Below, in pieces: positions 23,601 through 39,000 of a stretch of DNA of 64,000 bases. The stretch lies in the NCBI RefSeq assembly GCF_037392515.1, contig NC_090291.1, positions 832,501 through 896,500 of the forward strand, read 5' to 3'. Below the pieces are notes generated by a model. That model saw only the letters and a program-made list of their open reading frames with translations. It was not told where the DNA came from and did not search any database. A program made the translations under genes and the position numbers. Source of the DNA: Haliotis asinina (taxonomy: Eukaryota; Mollusca; Gastropoda; Lepetellida; Haliotidae). Numbering within the stretch: position 1 is the stretch's first letter; each line of letters starts with the position of its first letter.

Positions 23601-26600
23601 CTGAGTGAGGCATCCATGATAAACTACAGCATGGTATGGAAGGGCAGACCAGTTGACTTAGTGAGGCATCCATGATAAACTACAGCATGGTATGGCAAGG
23701 CAGACCAGTTGACTTAGTGAAGCATCCATGATAAACTACAGCATGGTATGGCAGGGCAGATCAGTTGACTGAGTGAGGCATCCATGATAAACTACAGCAT
23801 GGTATGGCAGGGCAGACCAGTTGACTGAGTGAGGCATCCATGATAAACTACAGCATGGTATGGCAGGGCAGACCAGTTGACTGAGTGAGGCATCCATGAA
23901 AAACTACAGCATGGTATGGCAGGGCAGACCAGTTGACGGAGTGAGGCAGTCATGATAAACTACAGCATGGTATGGCAGGGCAGACCAGTTGACTTAGTGA
24001 GGCATCCATGATAAACTACAGCATGGTATAGCAGGGCAGACCAGTTGACTGAGTGAGGCGTCAATGATAAACTACAGCACGGTATGGCAGGGCAGACCAG
24101 TTGAGTTAGTGAAGCATCCATGATAAACTACAGCAGGCTATGGCAAGGCAGACCAGTTGACTGAGTGAGGCATCCATGATAAACTACAGCATGGTATAGC
24201 AGAGCAGACCAGTTGACTTAGTGAGGCATCCATGATAAACTACAGCATGGTATGGCAGGGCAGACCAGTTGACTGAGTGAGGCATCCATGATAAACTACA
24301 GCATGGTATGGCAAGGCAGACCAGTTGACGGAGTGAGGCAGTCATGATAAACTACAGCATGGTATGGCAGGGCAGACCAGTTGACTTAGTGAGGCATCCA
24401 TGATAAACTACAGCATGGTATAGCAGGGCAGACTAGTTGACTGAGTGAGGCGTCAATGATAAACTACAGCATGGTATGGCAGGGCAGACCAGTTGACTTA
24501 GTGAGGCATCCATGATAAACTACAGCATGGTATGGCAAGGCAGACCAGTTGACTTAGTGAAGCATCCATGATAACCTACAGCAGGGTATGGCAGGGCAGA
24601 CCAGTTGACTTAGTGAAGCATCCATGATAAACTACAGCATGGTATGGCAAGGCAGACCATTTGACTTAGTGAGGCATCCATGATAAACTACAGCATGCTA
24701 TGGCAGGGCAGACCAGTTGACATAGTGAAGCATCCATGATAAACTACAGCATGGTATGGCAAGGCAGACCAGTTGACTGAGTGAGGCATCCATGATAAAC
24801 TACAGCATGGTATGGCAAGGCAGACCAGTTGACTTAGTGAAGCATCCATGATAAACTACAGCATGGTATGGCAGGGCAGACCAGTTGACTGAGTGAAGCA
24901 TCCATAATAAACTACAGCATGGTATGGCAAGGCAGACCAGTTGACTTAGTGAGGCATCCATGATAAACTACAGCATGGTATGGCAGGGCAGACCAGTTGA
25001 CTGAGTGAGGCGTCCATGATAAACTACAGCTTGGTATGGCAGGGCAGACCAGTTGACTGAGTGAGGCATCCATGATAAACTACAGCATGGTATGGCAGGG
25101 CAGACCAGTTGACTGAGTGAGGCGTCCATGATAAACTACAGCATGGTATGGCAAGGCAGACCAGTTGACTGAGTGAGGCATCCATGATAAACTACAGCAT
25201 GGTATGGCAGGGCAGACCAGTTGACTGAGTGAGGCGTCCATGATAGCATGGTATGGCAGGGCAGACCAGTTGACTGAGTGAGGCATCCATGATAAACTAC
25301 AGCATGGTATGACAAGGCAGACCAGTTGACTGAGTGAGGCGTCCATGATAAACTACAGCATGGTATGGCATGGCAGGCCGTTTGCCTAAGTGAGTCTTCC
25401 TTGATAAACTACAGCATGGTAAAGGATGCTAGACCAGTTGACTGAGTGAGGCGTCCATAATAAACTACAGCATGGTATGGCAAGGCAGACCAGTTGACTG
25501 AGTGAGGCATCCATGATAAACTACAGCATGGTATGGCAAGGCAGACCAGTTGACTTAGTGAAGCATCCATGATAAACTACAACATGGTATGGCAGGGCAG
25601 ACCAGTTGACTGAGTGAAGCATCCATGATAAACTACAGCATGGTATGGCAAGGCAGACCAGTTGACTTAGTGAGGCATCCATGATAAACTACAGCATGGT
25701 ATGGCAGGGCAGACCAGTTGACTGAGTGAGGCGTCCATGATAAACTACAGCTTGGTATGGCAGGGCAGACCAGTTGACTTAGTGAGGCATCCATGATAAA
25801 CTACAGCATGGTATGGCAGGGCAGACCAGTTGACTGAGTGAGGCGTCCATGATAAACTACAGCATGGTATGGCAAGGCAGACCAGTTGACTGAGTGAGGC
25901 ATCCATGATAAACTACAGCATGGTATAGCAGGGCAGACCAGTTGACGGAGTGAGGCTTCCATGATAAACTACAGCATGGTATGGCAGGGCAGACTAGTTG
26001 ACTGAGTGAGGCGTCCATGATAAACTACAGCATGGTATGGCAGGGCAGATCAGTTGACTGAGTGAGGCGTCCATGATAAACTACAGCATGGTATGGCAGG
26101 GCAGACCAGTTGACTGAGTGAGGCATCCATGATAAACTACAGCATGGTATGACAAGGCAGACCAGTTGACTGAGTGAGGCGTCCATGATAAACTACAGCA
26201 TGGTATGGCATGGCAGGCCGTTTGCCTAAGTGAGTCTTCCTTGATAAACTACAGCATGGTAAAGGATGCTAGACCAGTTGACTGAGTGAGGCGTCCATGA
26301 TAAACTACAGCATGGTATGGCAGGGCAGACCAGTTGACTGAGTGAGGCATCCATGATAAACTACAGCATGGTATGGCAAGGCAGACCAGTTGACTTAGTG
26401 AAGCATCCATGATAACCTACAGCAGGGTATGGCAGGGCAGACCAGTTGACTTAGTGAAGCATCCATGATAAACTACAGCATGGTATGGCAAGGCAGACCA
26501 TTTGACTTAGTGAGGCATCCATGATAAACTACAGCATGGTATGGCAGGGCAGACCAGTTGACTTAGTGAAGCATCCATGATAAACTACAGCATGGTATGG

Positions 26601-29600
26601 CAAGGCAGACCAGTTGACTTAGTGAAGCATCCATGATAAACTACAGCATGGTATGGCAGGGCAGATCAGTTGACTGAGTGAGGCATCCATGATAAACTAC
26701 AGGATGGTATGGCAGGGCAGACCAGTTGACTGAGTGAGGCATCCATGATAAACTACAGCATGGTATGGCAGGGCAGACCAGTTGACTGAGTGAGGCATCC
26801 ATGAAAAACTACAGCATGGTATGGCAGGGCAGACCAGTTGACGGAGTGAGGCAGTCATGATAAACTACAGCATGGTATGGCAGGGCAGACCAGTTGACTT
26901 AGTGAGGCATCCATGATAAACTACAGCATGGTATAGCAGGGCAGACCAGTTGACTGAGTGAGGCGTCAATGATAAACTACAGCACGGTATGGCAGGGCAG
27001 ACCAGTTGAGTTAGTGAAGCATCCATGATAAACTACAGCAGGGTATGGCAAGGCAGACCAGTTGACGGAGTGAGGCATCCATGATAAACTACAGCATGGT
27101 ATAGCAGAGCAGACCAGTTGACTTAGTGAGGCATCCATGATAAACTACAGCATGGTATGGCAGGGCAGACCAGTTGACTGAGTGAGGCGTCCATGATAGC
27201 ATGGTATGGCAGGGCAGACCAGTTGACTGAGTGAGTCTTCCATGATAAACTACAGCATGGTATGACAAGGCAGACCAGTTGACTGAGTGAGGCGTCCATG
27301 ATAAACTACAGCATGGTATGGCATGGCAGGCCGTTTGCCTAAGTGAGTCTTCCTTGATAAACTACAGCATGGTAAAGGATGCTAGACCAGTTGACTGAGT
27401 GAGGCGTCAATGATAAACTACAGCATGGTATGGCAGGGCAGACCAGTTGACTGAGTGAGGCATGTATGATAAACTACAGCATGGTATGGCAAGGCAGACC
27501 AGTTGATTTAGTGAAGCATCCATGATAACCTACAGCAGGGTATGGCAGGGCAGACCAGTTGACTTAGTGAAGCATCCATGATAAACTACAGCATGGTATG
27601 GCAAGGCAGACCATTTGACTTAGTGAGGCATCCATGATAAACTACAGCATGGTATGGCAGGGCAGACCAGTTGACTGAGTGAGGCATCCATGATAAACTA
27701 CAGCATGGTATGGCAAGGCAGACCAGTTGACTTAGTGAAGCATCCATGATAACCTACAGCAGGGTATGGCAGGGCAGACCAGTTGACTTAGTGAAGCATC
27801 CATGATAAACTACAGCATGGTATGGCAAGGCAGACCATTTGACTTAGTGAGGCATCCATGATAAACTACAGCATGGTATGGCAGGGCAGACCAGGTGACT
27901 TAGTGAAGCATCCATGATAAACTACAGCTTGGTATGGCAAGGCAGACCAGTTGACTGAGTGAGGCATCCATGATAAACTACAGCATGGTATGGCAAGGCA
28001 GACCAGTTGACTTAGTGAAGCATCCATGATAACCTACAGCAGGGTATGGCAGGGCAGACCAGTTGACTTAGTGAAGCATCCATGATAAACTACAGCATGG
28101 TATGGCAAGGCAGACCATTTGACTTAGTGAGGCATCCATGATAAACTACAGCATGGTATGGCAGGGCAGACCAGTTGACTGAGTGAGGCATCCATGATAA
28201 ACTACAGCATGGTATGGCAAGGCAGACCAGTTGACTTAGTGAAGCATCCATGATAAACTACAGCAGGGTATGGCAGGGCAGACCAGTTGACTTAGTGAAG
28301 CATCCATGATAAACTACAGCATGGTATGGCAAGGCAGACCATTTGACTTAGTGAGGCATCCATGATAAACTACAGCATGGTTTGGCAGGGCAGACCAGTT
28401 GACTTAGTGAGGCATCCATGATAAACTACAGCATGGTATGGCAAGGCAGACCAGTTGACTGAGTGAGGCATCCATGATAAACTACAGCATGGTATGGCAA
28501 GGCAGACCAGTTGACTTAGTGAGGCATCCATGATAAACTACAGCATGGTATGGCAGGGCAGACCAGTTGACTGAGTGAGGCATCCATGATAAACTACAGC
28601 ATGGTATGGCAAGGCAGACCAGTTGACTTAGTGAAGCATCCATGATAACCTACAGCAGGGTATGGCAGGGCAGACCAGTTGACTTAGTGAAGCATCCATG
28701 ATAAACTACAGCATGGTATGGCAAGGCAGACCATTTGACTTAGTGAGGCATCCATGATAAACTACAGCATGGTATGGCAGGGCAGACCAGTTGACTTAGT
28801 GAAGCATCCATGATAAACTACAGCATGGTATGGCAAGGCAGACCAGTTGACTGAGTGAGGCATCCATGATAAACTACAGCATGGTATGGCAAGGCAGACC
28901 AGTTGACTTAGTGAAGCATCCATGATAAACTACAGCATGGTATGGCAGGGCAGATCAGTTGACTGAGTGAGGCATCCATGATAAACTACAGCATGGTATG
29001 GCAGGGCAGACCAGTTGACTGAGTGAGGCATCCATGATAAACTACAGCATGGTATGGCAGGGCAGACCAGTTGACTGAGTGAGGCATCCATGAAAAACTA
29101 CAGCATGGTATGGCAGGGCAGACCAGTTGACGGAGTGAGGCAGTCATGATAAACTACAGCATGGTATGGCAGGGCAGACCAGTTGACTTAGTGAGGCATC
29201 CATGATAAACTACAGCATGGTATAGCAGGGCAGACCAGTTGACTGAGTGAGGCGTCAATGATAAACTACAGCACGGTATGGCAGGGCAGACCAGTTGAGT
29301 TAGTGAAGCATCCATGATAAACTACAGCATGGTATGGCAAGGCAGACCAGTTGACTGAGTGAGGCATCCATGATAAACTACAGCATGGTATAGCAGAGCA
29401 GACCAGTTGACTTAGTGAGGCATCCATGATAAACTACAGCATGGTATGGCAGGGCAGACCAGTTGACTGAGTGAGGCGTCCATGATAGCATGGTATGGCA
29501 GGGCAGACCAGTTGACTGAGTGAGGCATCCATGATAAACTACAGCATGGTATGACAAGGCAGACCAGTTGACTGAGTGAGGCGTCCATGATAAACTACAG

Positions 29601-32600
29601 CATGGTATGGCATGGCAGGCCGTTTGCCTAAGTGAGTCTTCCTTGATAAACTACAGCATGGTAAAGGATGCTAGACCAGTTGACTGAGTGAGGCGTCAAT
29701 GATAAACTACAGCATGGTATGGCAGGGCAGACCAGTTGACTGAGTGAGGCATCCATGATAAACTATAGCATGGTATGGCAAGGCAGACCAGTTGACTTAG
29801 TGAAGCATCCATGATAACCTACAGCAGGGTATGGCAGGGCAGACCAGTTGACTTAGTGAAGCATCCATGATAAACTACAGCATGGTATGGCAAGGCAGAC
29901 CATTTGACTTAGTGAGGCATCCATGATAAACTACAGCATGGTATGGCAGGGCAGACCAGTTGACTTAGTGAAGCATCCATGATAAACTACAGCATGGTAT
30001 GGCAAGGCAGACCAGTTGACTGAGTGAGGCATCCATGATAAACTACAGCATGCTATGGCAAGGCAGACCAGTTGACTTAGTGAAGCATCCATGATAAACT
30101 ACAACATGGTATGGCAGGGCAGACCAGTTGACTGAGTGAAGCATCCATGATAAACTACAGCATGGTATGGCAAGGCAGACCAGTTGACTTAGTGAGACAT
30201 CCATGATAAACTACAGCATGGTATGGCAGGGCAGACCAGTTGACTGAGTGAGGCGTCCATGATAAACTACAGCTTGGTATGGCAGGGCAGACCAGTTGAC
30301 TTAGTGAGGCATCCATGATAAACTACAGCATGGTATGGCAGGGCAGACCAGTTGACTGAGTGAGGCGTCCATGATAAACTACAGCATGGTATGGCAAGGC
30401 AGACCAGTTGACTGAGTGAGGCATCCATGATAAACTACAGCATGGTATAGCAGGGCAGACCAGTTGACGGAGTGAGGCTTCCATGATAAACTACAGCATG
30501 GTATGGCAGGGCAGACTAGTTGACTGAGTGAGGCGTCCATGATAAACTACAGCATGGTATGGCAGGGCAGATCAGTTGACTGAGTGAGGCGTCCATGATA
30601 AACTACAGCATGGTATGGCAGGGCAGACCAGTTGACTGAGTGAGGCATCCATGATAAACTACAGCATGGTATGACAAGGCAGACCAGTTGACTGAGTGAG
30701 GCGTCCATGATAAACTACAGCATGGCATGGCATGGCAGGCCGTTTGCCTAAGTGAGTCTTCCTTGATAAACTACAGCATGGTAAAGGATGCTAGACCAGT
30801 TGACTGAGTGAGGCGTCAATGATAAACTACAGCATGGTATGGCAGGGCAGACCAGTTGACTGAGTGAGGCATCCATGATAAACTACAGCATGGTATGGCA
30901 AGGCAGACCAGTTGACTTAGTGAAGCATCCATGATAACCTACAGCAGGGTATGGCAGGGCAGACCAGTTGACTTAGTGAAGCATCCATGATAAACTACAG
31001 CATGGTATGGCAAGGCAGACCATTTGACTTAGTGAGGCATCCATGATAAACTACAGCATGGTATGGCAGGGCAGACCAGTTGACTTAGTGAAGCATCCAT
31101 GATAAACTACAGCATGGTATGGCAAGGCAGACCATTTGACTGAGTGAGGCATCCATGATAAACTACAGCATGGTATGGCAAGGCAGACCAGTTGACTTAG
31201 TGAAGCATCCATGATAAACTACAACATGGTATGGCAAGGCAGACCAGTTGACTGAGTGAGGCATCCATGATAAACTACAGCATGGTATGGCAAGGCAGAC
31301 CAGTTGACTTAGTGAGGCATCCATGATAAACTACAGCATGGTATGGCAGGGCAGACCAGTTGACTGAGTGAGGCGTCCATGATAAACTACAGCATGGTAT
31401 GGCAGGGCAGACCAGTTGACTGAGTGAGGCATCCATGATAAACTACAGCATGGTATGGCAGGGCAGACCAGTTGACTGAGTGATGCGTCCATGATAAACT
31501 ACAGCATGGTATGGCAAGGCAGACCAGTTGACTGAGTGAGGCATCCATGATAAACTACAGCATGGTATAGCAGGGCAGACCAGTTGACGGAGTGAGGCTT
31601 CCCTGATAAACTACAGCATGGTATGGCAGGGCAGAGCAGTTGACTGAGTGAGGCGTCCATGATAAACTACAGCATGGTATGGCAGGGCAGACCAGTTGAC
31701 TGAGTGAGGCGTCCATGACAGCATGGTATGGCAAGGCAGACCAGTTGACTGAGTGAGTCGTCCATGATAAACTACAGCATGGTATGGCATGGCAGGCCGT
31801 TTGCCTAAGTGAGTCTTCCTTGATAAACTACAGCATGGTAAAGGATGCTAGACCAGTTGGCTGAGTGAGGCATCCATGATAAACTACAGCATGGTATAAC
31901 ATGGTAGACCATTTAACTGAGTGGGGTATCTATGATAAACTACAGCAGGATGGCATAACAGTTGACTTTGTGAGGCACCCATGATTAGATGCAGCATGGT
32001 ATAGCATGGTAGACCAGTGGTTTTAAGTTAAAATGAAATTATGATTAACTTGTTGAATGACAGCAAGCACCGTTCGTGTATACAGACAATTTATTAGCTG
32101 GAACTGGCACTCGAGGTAGCGAGCTGATCGTGGGAGACACTGCGTTTAGGAAACCATGATAGCCAGAAGCATAGCATAGGCAAAGCATCATGAAGCTGCT
32201 TGAAACAATGAACTGTGCAGTCACAGAATACTCTAACACTAATGTCCTCCCTGATCCTCGACACGCTTTCTCTCCTGCTGTCATTAATTGAAGCTACAGC
32301 CCAAAAGGTACTTCTCCGTTCCTAACATACCTACCGTAGAGCCAGGCAATGACGACACATTCAAGGAAGCCAATGAGGAGTAATGAGACCGCAGCCAGGT
32401 AGGAGTCCAACAGCTGATATATGTACATTCCTCCCTGAAAGATACATTCGTTCTGTCAGTCATATATTATCGTCCACGTGTACATATGTTTATTCTGCTC
32501 GCATGAAAATTCTTATTCCGAAATCAGAACTTTTCTGAACTATTCGTCACCACTCGTCCTTTTCCGTAAGAAGATTCGTCCTCCTCTCTATGCTAGTTAT

Positions 32601-32943
32601 GTGTGAAGAGACGAACGGATCAGAACGAGCGTAATGATTGCGGTGCCGTGATGAACATAATCCCGATTACTAAATCGTTTATGGCATTACGTTACTGTTT
32701 AAAAATCATGAAAATATATATCGTCATTTTGAAATAACTGTACTGCCTCATGTGTAACTTTTAGCACGCATATATTAAACATTTCAACACCTTGCACGTG
32801 CGTCTGTTTACACAATGACTCTCAGCGGACCCAATTAAATGCATTTCTGACGATCTTTCGGGCCTGTCTTGGAGATTGTACGTGCGCTTCCCAACGTTTT
32901 TCAGAAAATATAATTACAAATCGCTAAATGTTATGAAACAATA

Positions 32944-33008
<65 letters not shown>

Positions 33009-36000
33009 AGTAATCAGCTTTAATCTTTAGCACCACGCGTATACTGCTGGGCTATTTTAGTCTGATTTTCGGGGGGTATTCATATTTTTCAGCGTATTCA
33101 TTCTAAAATTCCACAACGGGCAACACTACACGAATGCTCAGTTTGAGAAATAGTTTGAAGTAATTTTGGTTTAGGATTTACCGTAACTGAAAAAAAAATA
33201 TTTGTATAGTCAACCGAATACTATTTGTGATTCTAAACCCTATTTAGAAACATACTTTTGGGATCATAAGGTGAACTGCTACAAAACGAGCAGAAACACC
33301 AGTACAATACACGAGTGCTTCGATTGTACTAAGGAATGAGCACTGGATTCAAACTGGAGTTGTCCTTCTTGTTTAGAGTAGTTCTGGTGTTCATGCGCCT
33401 ACATGTAATTCTTCCAGAGCAGCACGAGTCAGCGTTCGACTTTTACCGGAATAACTTCAGTTGGTCACGAATGTGTCTAAACTAGGAAATACAGAAAAAA
33501 GGGAATGCCAACTCTCGCGAGATTTGCCTAACACCAAGACAAATTGGTTCCGTGCGCGATACTTTTTTGAGAGTTTGGGTTCTTCACTTCCGATTCTACC
33601 CTTACACAGTGCGACAATGGTTGAGTCCCGTTCATCTATTTCCATAGATATGCTCGACATAAGTGAATATACAAACAACGCGAATATCTAGTGTCAAGGA
33701 AACGTAAATGTCATAAAAGTAATTAAATAAAGAGGAGTTGATAACAAAGAGGAGATATAACTTGTTTTTGAATGGACAGGTAACACGGGACGCCATTTCC
33801 AGACTTTGATTTTTTCGTGTTGCATGAATTATTTTTACGATTTGTGGTTTCGTTGGATCACCGTTAAAATGGAGTGAAAGGCTGATTTGAAATTGCTTTA
33901 GGATGAAGTAAAAAATTTCAATTAAATGTTCTGCTACTTATCCAACTAATGACATATCCTTCGCATACCTGTCTGAAGCAGTGATGTTTGATTTACAATG
34001 ATCTGAAAACATTTAACATATTCATATTCATTCAAGAATTAAAAAGCAACGAAAGTACACAGATAGATAAACAAACTAAAATAAAAATAAACTGAAATTA
34101 TGTGGTTGTAGCTGAGTTAATTCCTGAAACACGTGAGAATGGTACATTAAATTAGTATGTACATGTGGTATGTCTAATGGAAATTGCATCGAGTGACGAA
34201 TAGTTCTTTCCTATGACTACAGGCTGTAGATTTGTAGATCATTCATTGCTGCCAAACTCAGGTCTATATAAAACAATCTATTGTGAGTTTATTTCACAAG
34301 GTCACTAATCACTTGTTTGTGATTAATCAGATAAAAACGTTATTAAGAGATGACTCAAGAGAGACATTGATAACGGAAATTATTTAACTGATTCATCATA
34401 TATTGTGACCTCTTTGTTTGACTTACTACAACATACGAAGAATACAGCTGATATATAAACATACAACCAGAACAGTCTGATATATCAAACATACAACCTG
34501 AACAGTCTGATATATCAAACATACAGCCAGAACAGTCTGATATATCAAACATACAACCTGAACAGTCTGATATAACAAACATACAACCTGAACAGTGTGA
34601 TATAACAAACATACAACCTGAACAGTGTGATATGTCAAACATACAAACACAACAATCTGATATGTCAAACATACAACCAGAACAGTCTGATGGACGCATT
34701 ATTCCGCTCATTAATACTAGATATAAACATATCATTGAACATTATCAAAAAATATCCAGATTATTTCAAACGTACAGAGGTTGATTACAAGACAAACATA
34801 AATAATGTAAATTTTCCTGAATTTACCTGAATTATTCGATTGACAGCCGGATGTGTTTTATATTAGGAACCGAATAATTTGTCCAATTAGCGCAAACCGA
34901 TTTCAATATTCTTATTACTGATATTTCATAAGTATCTGACTTTAATTTCGTACAGTTGTATCGACAAATATCCGCGCGACGGCTAATTATAAATTAATTC
35001 TGAAAAAATAATAGAAAATGTTCGTTGTAAACAAATCATATTTTCGATGTCATCACAGGTCTTACTGAAATGGCACTATTACGTTTAGTTAAACGTGTCA
35101 TGTCATGAAAATAGCAGAATAAAATTACATGATTTATAAACATTCATGAGTGCTAATTTCAAGTGTTATGATTTATTAATTTTTACACAAACCCGCAAAA
35201 AGCAGGTGTTAGATCGTGTTACACGTACGAAAAACAAACATGGCGCGCTTCATTCAACTCGTACATAAAATATAGCTATATTGGTCTGACGAAAGTATAC
35301 AACATGGCGAAAGAGGCAGATTCTCTCAGTCAACAAGTGTTACATTTATCACTTCCCGTTTGGTATGACGAGAGACTGACGAAAATTAAGATCGTGAAAT
35401 GCAACTTGTGTTCGAGTAAGTGCAAAGGTCATCGGATGTGATGTCACAGAGAGGGATTGCCTGATGAAATTCACTCGTTTTCGAATATTAACAGAAAAGT
35501 TAACGATATTTCGTCTGGCAAACCCAAATTTAGCACAAATAACTGTTTGAAATGATTATTAAGAGCTCATAGCAATTTCTTGGTGCATTTGTAACTATGT
35601 CATTCGCACATGGCCGAACCAGTTTGACCTTGTATGCTCCCGTGACCCGGAAACAGTAGTCGATCAACACTGCAGATGCAAGTTTTTCAGTATCTTTTAT
35701 TTGAATTTGTGTTCATATTAGGCACATTACTTTATTGTCCACTGAATATAAAGACAGCAAAGATATAATTGTGATGCATGTTGATCCCAGCTTATTCGTT
35801 TTTTAACATGGTCCGACACAAAAACGTTTACAAACATCATTCTCAACAACAGGTGCGCGGATAACATTCATGCTTTTCTTTTTATGACGATGTAGTAGCA
35901 ACTGCAGTATACATGTTTTATAAACTAAAATATATTTTCATGTTATAGTTTCACATGAAATCGGGGATGATTTGATAAATATTGCGTTCATATTAGATGA

Positions 36001-39000
36001 ATGCAAAAATTATATGTCTCACTTCAGAACAAGTTGAATTACATTCATAATTTTATGCAATAAATTAACGTTCTTGCTGAATAATTATGATGTATTTGTC
36101 AATGCTTTATGTTTCATAACTGGTTACAACTTTAATTTGTTTCATATATTTTCATATGTTAATTGATATTAATAATATGACAATTATGTTTCTCTCCCAA
36201 ATAGTCATGGGCAAAGACACCCAGGATCTGTCAATGCATTAGCAACGTGTGAATAACCAAAGTTTAATTAATGTCTTTCAGTGATGTGGAAAACTGACAA
36301 TTTTACACAATTCTTAATACAACTACATGTATGCCATAAAATATATGGATACATGTTTCACATTTTGTGTATTTTCTTTCTTAATAATATCGTGCCAAAA
36401 TGTACATCAAATACAAATGGGTGATGAGCTATTTTTTGTTTTCAACAGTACCTCTCTGTTCGATGAATTAGTTTGAATCACACATGACTAATGCCATTTT
36501 TGTTGTTGCAGTAACAGTATAGTTATCAAAAAATGTTATCATTTGATGAACAAAGAAACCATATACATGTAATAAGTTATATTGTCTCTGGTGAAAGTAA
36601 ACAGGCCTCATATTCTGTAAATAGATATTATTCTACTTTATTGTCTTTTCCTCGGTTTAGGAGCAATGTCACAATATGAAATCAGTCTATTGAACTTGCA
36701 AGGATTGTTTCTGTTTGCCGAAGTGTCTGATGATGATATACTCCAATTATTTGGTGTTCAATAGCCTAAACCATCATAAAACAAGAAATATCAAGAACAA
36801 TCTTCTTTGAATGACAAAATGCCAAGGACTGAGCACTCTTTCGTTTAAGATCTGGAAGCATTTGATATATATGTCTTTCTCATATACATAAGGCACTGAA
36901 AAAAAATCCAAATTGAAATTTTAATGAAATAGCTCCAAACTGGACAACAAAAACCACTCACTGCAGAGCTCAGTATTAGGAAACAGAAATCTACTTGTCC
37001 CTGGTACCACCTTACATGATTACCTTGATGCCACAGACTAACACAGGTTGCACCTCCTGCTCAACAATTAATTATCTGTCACTTGTAGTTTTCATATTCC
37101 ATATTCAAAACATCACTACAACAAAATTATTCTATGTCTGGTATGATAATTTCACAATATTTCATGAAATTTCATCACAAGGAAAAAATGAATCTGTATT
37201 TCAATCAGTGTCAGTGTTATCATTGCTCCAAGAGTTTGGATCATCAGTCTGTTTCCCAGATGAAGTCTGTTTTAACAGTAAAATATGAACATTGACAGTG
37301 TGCAAGTAGGTACAACGTATAACCATCAATATGTACATACCCATAAATAGGTACATTTTGCAGTTCAGGTTGCACTAGTGCAGTATCTAAAAGCATTATG
37401 GAGCCACGGACTGAACGACATGACATGATTTTTTAATACCAATCTGCACACACGTCAAACAATTTGATCTGAAACATTACCTGCATTATACTAGGTAGAA
37501 TTAACTCCGAAAGCTCTGCTGTTTGGAGTAACAGAATAATTTCAATTTTTGCTCCAAATTCGTGAACAAAAGATGTGGTGTTTAGCTGTTTTAATGTCTA
37601 AATAAAATACTGATACACAAAGACGATGACAGTTGTTTTCTAAGCTGTCATTAATTTTTATGAAATACATTTACTGCACGTTACATTCTCACACAAGCTC
37701 TGGTTTCGTTCGTTTCTGCAAAAGGAAAAATATGGTGGCTGAGCTACAGCTCATCCAAAAGCACGATGAGTGATGACATATTTCAAACTGTGATAGTTGT
37801 GCAGGCTATGGTCATGCGAACTTTTTAGGCTATAGGATTTCACCAGAACGGATTTGGCATCATACCGTGCCTTTTTTCTTCTTTACGAAATGAAAATATG
37901 ATCAAAAAGAAAAGTTGTCGAAGAAAATATTACATTGTACACTGAATTAATTTCAGTAAGTATAGTAAGTCACTCTCAGAATTTAAAGAATTTAAAGCAA
38001 AATATATTTGACGCCGAATACAGTATTGTGGACCTACTGATGACCTTCAGCGTTTGAGGAGACAGTCCAATTAAACAGTCCGAGATACAATATTACACAT
38101 GATTAGATTAAACAATTTGATACAAAATTGGGTGGAATTGACTTTATTTTAGGTTTGTTGAGGCTAGAGCAATAGAATTTTACAGGAAAGGTACATGTAC
38201 GGGGATGTAAATGTTTTTGGGGTGAAACATCTAGTTAATAAAATACAATGTATATGATTAATGCACATGGGTTTCAATCTATCTCTACAGATATTTATAG
38301 ATTAAGAAAGTGTAGGTCTTGTAGTTGTTATAGCATGATCCCTCTGGTAAACGATTTGGAAACAAACAGATAAAAACATGTATGTTTGTTTGTTTGCTTT
38401 CTGACCATGTCAATGTTGTATTTGAATGGTGGGGTGGTTAATACTATTACAACGTCGACACATTGTTCCATACATAAGGACAAAAAATATTACACTAAAT
38501 GTAGAAATGTTTGAGATATTTACCGATTTTTTTCTAAATAGTCATTAGCAGGGTTGGGTGTTACCAAAATGTTCGTATTGCGATGTTTTGTGATATACGT
38601 TGGCGTACTGCGATATGTATTGCAATACATTATGAAAGTGGAACACATGGTTTAAGGTCATGAAATTACTGTTTCATTTCTTTTGAAACAATGCCACTAG
38701 CCAGTTAGGAATCAGGTGTGATTGTAGGAGAGATCAAATGAACATGTTTCTGAATGCTTTGCTCTAATGTTTGGAACTCGAGAAAAAGCGTCTGCAGCAG
38801 GGTCAACCATTTCGGTTTGTTTATCCCCACAACAAGTGCCCTACCAATCTATTTTCTTTAATTCACATGGTTTAAAATTCATGCTAGTACAATCACATGA
38901 CCAATAAACATTTTCGAAACTAAAACTTTCGGTTTAAACAGTATTTATTCAAAAAAAAGAAAAAGAAAAGACATCAGAAAGACAACAGAGAACCCACAAA

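Noticed and set aside
23120..25346. Cys/Ser/Pro-rich minus-strand frames in the 56-bp satellite
   Set aside because: Periodic by-products of the satellite inside an intron.
36995..37288. 97-codon + strand frame as a third exon of the nested gene
   Set aside because: No convincing splice acceptor in phase, and exon 2 already ends in a stop.
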